This document shows positions 59,180 to 64,000 of a DNA stretch of 64,000 bases, piece by piece. A program made the translations under genes and the position numbers. Each line of letters opens with the position of its first letter. The stretch's first letter is position 1. This DNA is from a candidate division Zixibacteria bacterium SM23_81 (GTDB lineage Bacteria > SM23-81): the NCBI GenBank assembly GCA_001304015.1, contig LJUY01000011.1, positions 26,652 through 90,651 on the forward strand, written 5' to 3'. The notes beneath the pieces are model-generated. The model saw nothing but the letters and a program-made list of their open reading frames with translations, did not search any database and was not told the DNA's origin.

Positions 59180-61498
59180 CTAGAATTCATATTCCAAACC
59201 GAAAATAGGGAGTAAACTCCACTGAAAAATGGTATCTTGCCTATTCTCATTTTCATTCCAAAAATAAGAAGCGACATTTTTACGATTATACGCATTCCAG
59301 ACGCTAAAATAGAAGACGAGATTCGAGCCGCTGAAATGAAAACGCCTGTCGAAACGAACGTTCAACGAATGATAATCGGGATAGCGAGCCTGGTTGATCT
59401 TGTTCTCATCGAGAACGGCTCGATTGATCTGCTTCGATTTTTCAATGTTAAAAGGGGTATAGGGAGGTCCACCGGCGTAGATCCAGCGCAGGCTGAATTC
59501 CCATTTGTTATTCGGCTTGTATCCCCCCTCAATGCTGAAGATGAAGCGGTTATCGAACACTCTGTCTCTCCATATTTCATCGCCGTCCTGATATCGAGTT
59601 CGAAAATAAGATGCGCTGGCCAGCCCATAAAAATCCCTGGCTAATTTTTTTTGCAGCATGATTTCGATTCCTCGCGAAGAGGCCTTCCCCATATCGATGA
59701 GCTGCTCATGATTGAAGAAAAAACCATAACGATAGAACAGCTCATCTATCACAAATAACGCTGGCTGAGAGGAATCCAGAGGAAGGTTTTGGTAGTCTTT
59801 TTGATAGGCTTCCAGGGTGAATTTGGTGTTTTCGGAGAGCAGGTGCTCTATACCCAGAATATAATGCACGGCCACCGGGTCTTTTAAACTCCGATTCTCC
59901 TCGTTTGGGGAGAGCAACAGCAAAGGCAGGTTTTGATGGAACATGCCCGTTGACCCGTTTACGGACCACCCTTCCGTCAACCAATAGGAGAAGGCAAATC
60001 TTGGCGAAAAGGTGCTCTTTTCGTTATAGGAGAAATAATCTGACCTGAGACCTAGAGTGGTTATCAGGCGAAGGAAGGGTTTGGCGATGTAATTCACAAA
60101 TATGCCCAACTTGCCGGCAGTCACTTTCTCATCCAGGGAGAAAGCGGGAACGGTATCGCCGAGGGCATCGGTATATTCGGCATAGAAGTTATCATAGTCT
60201 GCGATGAGACGTTTGGCCTCTAAGCCGAATTCTATCGAATGTTGCTTGCTCAACCGGAAGTGATTGAAGTTTCTGAACTTAAATTCTTGCTCATGAGAAC
60301 GATTTCGAAGCAGATGAATTTGCGTATTGGTCTCGTAGAAATCCTCTTTGAATTTCGCCGAGGTATAAGAGCAGGCGGTGTTCGAGTATCCGCGTTTGCT
60401 CCACAACGCTCGCCAGTTGATGCCTGTGGTGTTCTCATAAAGATCCTGATTCCCATAGACGATCATGTCATTCTCAATTGCCACCTCTCGGTGGGGACTG
60501 TTGTGGTCATCCCCCAAAATGCCCAACAGGATCAGCTTATGATCCGGGCTTATGTCATAGACCACTTTTCCTTGATAGTCACCATATCTGGGCGCCACGG
60601 TCGAGCCCACATCAGCCACATCGACGATGAAATCCAGATAGCTTCTCCGGCCCGATAACAGCCAAGAACCCTTTTTTAGGAACAGGGGACCTTCCACCAC
60701 GCCCCCGAAACCAGCGAAATTCAGATCCAACTGGCCATCAAACTCCTCGCGATTCCCCTCTCGGAAAGTCAAAGCCATAATGGAGGAGAGCTTATCCCCA
60801 TATACGGATGAAAACCCGCCGGTGTAGAAATTTACATCTTGGATGAGATCCACATTGAGCATCCCGATGGGACCCCCAGATGCGCCCTGTGTGGGAAAGT
60901 GGTTGATATTCGGTATCTCGACATTGTCGATGAAAAAGGCATTCTCAACCGGACTTCCGCCTCTGACAATTAAGCTGTTGCTTTGATCATCGACTTTGGC
61001 CAGGCTGGGCAGCCCGCTGATGATACGGCTCACATCTCCTGCCGAACCCGGTGCCCGGCGAATCTCTTCAAAGGAAAAATTTATGGCGCTTGTGGGCTGA
61101 TCCTCTACCTCCGTGAAATAGCCCCCGGTCACTGTGATGGCTTCCATCTCTAAAGGAAACAGCTTCAACTCTGCCCGAACGAACGTGATCCGTTCAGAGC
61201 GAACGATGACGTCCGTCTTCCTCAACTGGGCATAACCGATATAGTCGAATTGAAGCGTGTAATATCCAACGGCGATATTGGGAATGTCAAAATGTCCCTC
61301 TAAATCCGTCGCGGCGCCCCTTTTGGTGCCCACGACTACCACGTTGGTGCCCGCTAGGGGAGCTTGGGTATCTGCGTCGATTACCTGGCCCCTAATGCTT
61401 CCCGTTCTCTTCTCCTCTGCCTGCAGTTCAGTGCTATGACTATAACTGTGAAGAACAATGGCAGTTATGGCGGATAAAAGGAGACATATGGTCCTCAT
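59180..61498 (-). CDS. TonB-dependent outer-membrane receptor
   Basis: A 772-residue outer-membrane receptor. Signal peptide, then a carboxypeptidase-regulatory-like domain (GSIRGQVIDADTQAPLAGTN ... IPNIAVGYYTLQFDYIGYA), a plug (RISGLPSLAKV-like GLPSLAKVDDQSNSLIVRGG, PVENAFFIDNVEIPN), and a beta-barrel ending LLPIFGLEYEF with a terminal Phe. This layout is typical of Bacteroidetes/FCB receptors. No SusD is adjacent, so glycan import is not implied. The start MRTICLLLSA follows AGGGTGAAT. The EEP-hydrolase gene ends 7 bases upstream, suggesting co-transcription and possibly uptake of products that enzyme releases. Confidence 0.94.
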   Translation of the reverse strand: MRTICLLLSAITAIVLHSYSHSTELQAEEKRTGSIRGQVIDADTQAPLAGTNVVVVGTKRGAATDLEGHFDIPNIAVGYYTLQFDYIGYAQLRKTDVIVRSERITFVRAELKLFPLEMEAITVTGGYFTEVEDQPTSAINFSFEEIRRAPGSAGDVSRIISGLPSLAKVDDQSNSLIVRGGSPVENAFFIDNVEIPNINHFPTQGASGGPIGMLNVDLIQDVNFYTGGFSSVYGDKLSSIMALTFREGNREEFDGQLDLNFAGFGGVVEGPLFLKKGSWLLSGRRSYLDFIVDVADVGSTVAPRYGDYQGKVVYDISPDHKLILLGILGDDHNSPHREVAIENDMIVYGNQDLYENTTGINWRALWSKRGYSNTACSYTSAKFKEDFYETNTQIHLLRNRSHEQEFKFRNFNHFRLSKQHSIEFGLEAKRLIADYDNFYAEYTDALGDTVPAFSLDEKVTAGKLGIFVNYIAKPFLRLITTLGLRSDYFSYNEKSTFSPRFAFSYWLTEGWSVNGSTGMFHQNLPLLLLSPNEENRSLKDPVAVHYILGIEHLLSENTKFTLEAYQKDYQNLPLDSSQPALFVIDELFYRYGFFFNHEQLIDMGKASSRGIEIMLQKKLARDFYGLASASYFRTRYQDGDEIWRDRVFDNRFIFSIEGGYKPNNKWEFSLRWIYAGGPPYTPFNIEKSKQINRAVLDENKINQARYPDYHSLNVRFDRRFHFSGSNLVFYFSVWNAYNRKNVASYFWNENENRQDTIFQWSLLPIFGLEYEF

Positions 61499-61505
61499 AT
61501 TCACC

Positions 61506-63023
61506 CTACTCTTGGTCTTCCATCTCAGCTGTCTCATCGCTCATGGCGGGGACGGGAAAGATGAAGTCCGCCACCACGGGAAGATGATCCGATGCCACGG
61601 CGGTATCGTAGACCACAAGGCCAGCGGCAGTCAGCTCCTCCTGTGACATCTCTGAGGTGCACAGGACGAAGTGGTTGCCCAGCTCCAGCACGCTGTCTGA
61701 GTACAAGATGTAGTCGAGGCGCCCCGGAGAGAACGATCTATCATAACTGTTGATGCTACGCCAGGTATACGCCTCGCGGCCGGTGGTGTGGTATGGCATC
61801 ACATCGGCGAGCGCGGTGCCATCCCAGTCTGGAAGATGGGACGGCCCATAACGCTCCTGGTTGATAATTCTGCCAGCCAAAAGGATCTCGAGCTGCCTGG
61901 CGTACCCCACGAGGTTCATGTCGCCGGCAATCACCATCGGCGTACCCGGGATCAGCTCGCGTCCGCCGGGTGACTGAAGCTCCCGGATCCAGGCTGCTAT
62001 AGCATCAAGCTCGAGCTCTCGGCCAGCGTTATCCTCGCAGCACGGCGGGTGGGCATTGATCAGGGACAGGTCCACGGCGAATTGCTCGTCGGGGAGATCG
62101 ATCAGCGCCCAGAGGTTGCCCTGTTCCACATCGGTGGGGTGGGAATCTAGGATCGGGTAACGGCTGACGATAACGCCTTCGTGACTTTTCTCGGCATACC
62201 AGGGTGCATCGGGAAGCATCAAGGCGACCAGGTCCGCTGTCTCCTTGGCCGAGTGATTCCAGATTTCCTGAAAACAGATGATGTCGGGATCCAGGGCCTG
62301 GAGAATGCTCATAAAGGGCCCAGGCCTCTCGAACAAACCTTCGAAGAGCACATTGTAGCTGACCACGCGGAGATGCCTGGGATCTTGACGGCCAAGGGGA
62401 ATGGGAGTATACTGGACTGGCCTTTGGTTACTAAGGACGATCTCCAGTTTCCGCGGCGCGTCGGGCAACACATCCTGAACCCCATCTTGCTCATTGCGAA
62501 AGAGGATCGCTATGGAATCTTTGGGAAACAGCGGCACCCACTTGATCATCGAGTTACGATTGAGGGAAATCTCAAACTTCGTTGAGGTGACGGTCGGTCC
62601 CTGGCGTAGACCGATATTTTCCTGGTGCAGCCTCACTGTGTCGCCGGAGATGTGAGCCGTTCCCACTCGTCTGCCGAAGGCCCACTGGATGTCAGCTCCG
62701 ATTCCCGCCACAGTGCGCCCGGTCTGGCTGGAGTTGTCAGTATCGAGGTAGAGCACGATCTCATTGTCGTTTTGGAGGTTGCGCTCCACCCCAATCTCGA
62801 AGCTCAGGTAGAGGCGCATCGAATCGCTGGCCACCTTAAGGTCCCCGAAGTCGATGTCTGACTCCAGTTGGTCATCGCGCGTATCTCTATAAATGGGAGC
62901 CACGTCGGCCCAGTCCTCGAACCGCCCATCGATAATGATGCCCTGGGCGGGCATTTGCTCGGCAGCACCGGCGGCCCAAACAAGAAATATTGCTATCACC
63001 GCAATAGCGAAGGATAGTTTCAG
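61506..63023 (-). CDS. Exported endonuclease/exonuclease/phosphatase-family hydrolase, probable CTG start
   Basis: About 505 residues. An N-terminal signal peptide, a beta-sandwich resembling CBM9/DOMON-type modules (IIDGRFEDWADVAPIYRD ... LYLSFEIGVE), then an EEP domain: LRVVSYNVLFEG, DPDIICFQEIW, MVIAGDMNLVG, RLDYILYSDS and VASDHLPVVADF, with catalytic Asn, Glu, Asp and His present. It would hydrolyse phosphodiesters or phosphomonoesters outside the cytoplasm. The listed GTG at 62999 lies inside the signal peptide. A CTG at 63023, eight bases after GAGGAGGG and seven codons after an in-frame TAA, gives MKLSFAIAVIAIFLVWAAG, a complete leader. It lies directly upstream of the TonB receptor. 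Confidence 0.88.
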   Translation of the reverse strand: MKLSFAIAVIAIFLVWAAGAAEQMPAQGIIIDGRFEDWADVAPIYRDTRDDQLESDIDFGDLKVASDSMRLYLSFEIGVERNLQNDNEIVLYLDTDNSSQTGRTVAGIGADIQWAFGRRVGTAHISGDTVRLHQENIGLRQGPTVTSTKFEISLNRNSMIKWVPLFPKDSIAILFRNEQDGVQDVLPDAPRKLEIVLSNQRPVQYTPIPLGRQDPRHLRVVSYNVLFEGLFERPGPFMSILQALDPDIICFQEIWNHSAKETADLVALMLPDAPWYAEKSHEGVIVSRYPILDSHPTDVEQGNLWALIDLPDEQFAVDLSLINAHPPCCEDNAGRELELDAIAAWIRELQSPGGRELIPGTPMVIAGDMNLVGYARQLEILLAGRIINQERYGPSHLPDWDGTALADVMPYHTTGREAYTWRSINSYDRSFSPGRLDYILYSDSVLELGNHFVLCTSEMSQEELTAAGLVVYDTAVASDHLPVVADFIFPVPAMSDETAEMEDQE

Positions 63024-63144
63024 CCTGCAATCCCTCCTCGGATCTTATAAGTGGATCCAGCGGGAATCACTCAGCTTTCGCCGGCCTTCCCTGCGCTGAA
63101 CCAAAGCGTATTCCACAAAGCGATCGATGCGTGAAATGATTACA

Positions 63145-63480
63145 TTACTTGGGCTTGTACCGATCTGCCTGGTCGAAGAAGGTGACATCCACGTAGCCCG
63201 CAAAGATTCTGGCCGAGTGCTTGACGCCCCTGGGAATGAAGTAGTGGTCGCCTTTGGAGTAGATTTTTTTGGTGCCCTCGATTTCCAGTTCGATCTTGCC
63301 CTCAATCACCACACCCCACTGGCTTTGGTGTGAATGCACCGGCACCTCGACATCCGCATCGAAGGCCATGAAGATAATCTGATGCCCTTCCGACTGAGAC
63401 AGATATGCCTTCACGCCCTCGATGGGTACATCTGCTTCGGGCAGACTCAAGATGGGTTCGGGAAATACCTCTGAATCCAT
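63145..63480 (-). CDS. Cupin-domain protein
   Basis: A 111-residue single-domain cupin: FMAFDADVEVPVHSHQSQWG carries the motif 1 metal-ligand histidines (VHSHQ) and the Glu of GVVIEGKIELEIEG, and motif 2 is GDHYFIPRGVKHSAR with its His. Metal binding is likely intact. The reaction is unknown: these small cupins include sugar isomerases, dioxygenases and sensors. The start follows GGAGATTGAGCC. It stands 90 bases from the acetyltransferase gene and 120 from the EEP gene. Confidence 0.91.
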   Translation of the reverse strand: MDSEVFPEPILSLPEADVPIEGVKAYLSQSEGHQIIFMAFDADVEVPVHSHQSQWGVVIEGKIELEIEGTKKIYSKGDHYFIPRGVKHSARIFAGYVDVTFFDQADRYKPK

Positions 63481-63568
63481 GGCTCAATCTCCGTTGACGA
63501 TGTCTTCATGTGCCTAACTGAGCGCGGTTCAGCGACGACGCGCTAGCGGTATCCGCTGCAATCGTTTG

Positions 63569-64000
63569 CTAGTAGGCGATGTCATGCACAGGGCCTAGGC
63601 GATAGACGATTTCCCCATCTGGTTCGATTTCGTGCTTAACGAAGCCAAGGCTTTCGTATAACCTCCTGGCGGCATTGTTCTCAGGTCGAAAACTAAGGTA
63701 GATTGTGATGCCACCAAGTTGCCGAATCCGTTCGATGGTCAGTTCCATGGCCCGACGCCCGAATCCTTGTCGCTGATTCTTGGCATCAATCATGCATCGA
63801 TGGATCGAGAAGATCCCATTGCCCCGAGGTTCGTACATGACGAACCCAACCATCACGTCGTCAGCGTAGACGGCTAACGGAACGCAATTCGGATTGGTCT
63901 TGGCCCACTCCAACGATTTGGCATTCGGTGCAATCAAGCCCGCTTGTTCTTCGGTGACGCGAAGAGTAGCACACACCTCTTCATTGGTTTCGTCAATCGG
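63569..64000 (-). CDS. GNAT acetyltransferase, spermidine/diamine type (5' end beyond window)
   Basis: The visible 143 codons run off the right edge; the frame is open to base 64000 (PIDETNEEVCATLRVTEEQ). Missing sequence is probably short. Matching blocks to Bacillus BltD/PaiA-like spermidine acetyltransferases: EEVCATLRVTEEQAGLIAPN, MVGFVMYEPRGNGIFSIHRCMIDA, the acetyl-CoA loop RQGFGRRAMELTIERIRQ and YLSFRPENNAARRLYESLGF. It would acetylate a polyamine or similar amine. The GTG at 63976 is an internal codon, not the start, because conserved residues lie upstream of it. Confidence 0.9.
   Translation of the reverse strand, partial: PIDETNEEVCATLRVTEEQAGLIAPNAKSLEWAKTNPNCVPLAVYADDVMVGFVMYEPRGNGIFSIHRCMIDAKNQRQGFGRRAMELTIERIRQLGGITIYLSFRPENNAARRLYESLGFVKHEIEPDGEIVYRLGPVHDIAY

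Overview
The window looks like chromosomal DNA of a Gram-negative (diderm), heterotrophic bacterium of the FCB type (KSB1, Zixibacteria, Latescibacteria, Marinimicrobia and similar). The evidence is two large exported proteins ending in type IX secretion C-terminal sorting domains (YQNYPNPFN motif), a TonB-dependent receptor with an N-terminal carboxypeptidase-regulatory-like domain, a broken PagL-like lipid A deacylase, a Tat-exported DUF362 protein and several lipoproteins. Species cannot be named from the sequence. Every gene I can support, about sixty, lies on the minus strand, so the order below runs against transcription. I see no rRNA, tRNA, CRISPR array or transposase.

Region 1 (1-21.3 kb) is an acyl-CoA catabolism block. 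It has two acyl-CoA dehydrogenases, 3-hydroxybutyryl-CoA dehydrogenase, two thiolases (one with its DUF35 Zn-ribbon/OB-fold partner), a split methylcrotonyl-CoA-type carboxylase (BCCP, biotin carboxylase, carboxyltransferase), a LiuC-type methylglutaconyl-CoA hydratase and acetate kinase. Together they suggest leucine and short-chain acyl-CoA oxidation to acetyl-CoA and acetate. Embedded in it are a large HEAT-repeat protein, a Cys-rich protein of unknown function, an exported MTA/SAH nucleosidase, an ACR3 arsenite transporter and three tandem arylsulfotransferase-like beta-propeller paralogs.

Region 2 (21.4-27.1 kb) is accessory. An AT-rich stretch carries a SIR2-like gene, a HEPN (ApeA-like) gene and an HNH endonuclease gene, which is a candidate anti-phage cassette. 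The HNH gene is bracketed by two diverged copies of the 3' end of a TauE/SafE permease gene.

Region 3 (27-47.5 kb) mixes SPFH/NfeD membrane genes, a frameshifted GH9 cellulase-like gene, a type IX-secreted transglutaminase-like protein, a type IX-secreted BNR/sortilin-propeller protein, small-molecule acetyl- and methyltransferases, a PagL-like pseudogene with two in-frame stops, DUF362, TPR and saccharopine dehydrogenase-like genes.

Region 4 (47.6-64 kb) holds an aromatic amino acid decarboxylase, TrpB2, an HtpX/LemA/zf-TFIIB membrane-quality-control group, YjbQ, a SUMF1-like protein, an alkyltransferase-like protein, a SpoIIE phosphatase fused to a DksA-type zinc finger, DUF1028, a TonB receptor, an exported EEP-family hydrolase, a cupin and a truncated acetyltransferase.

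Two window-wide patterns stand out. First, intergenic gaps carry a modular, degenerate micro-repeat family, including one 47-bp block present twice, identical and inverted, 22 kb apart. Second, three genes appear to start at CTG codons behind strong Shine-Dalgarno sequences, with no better start available.
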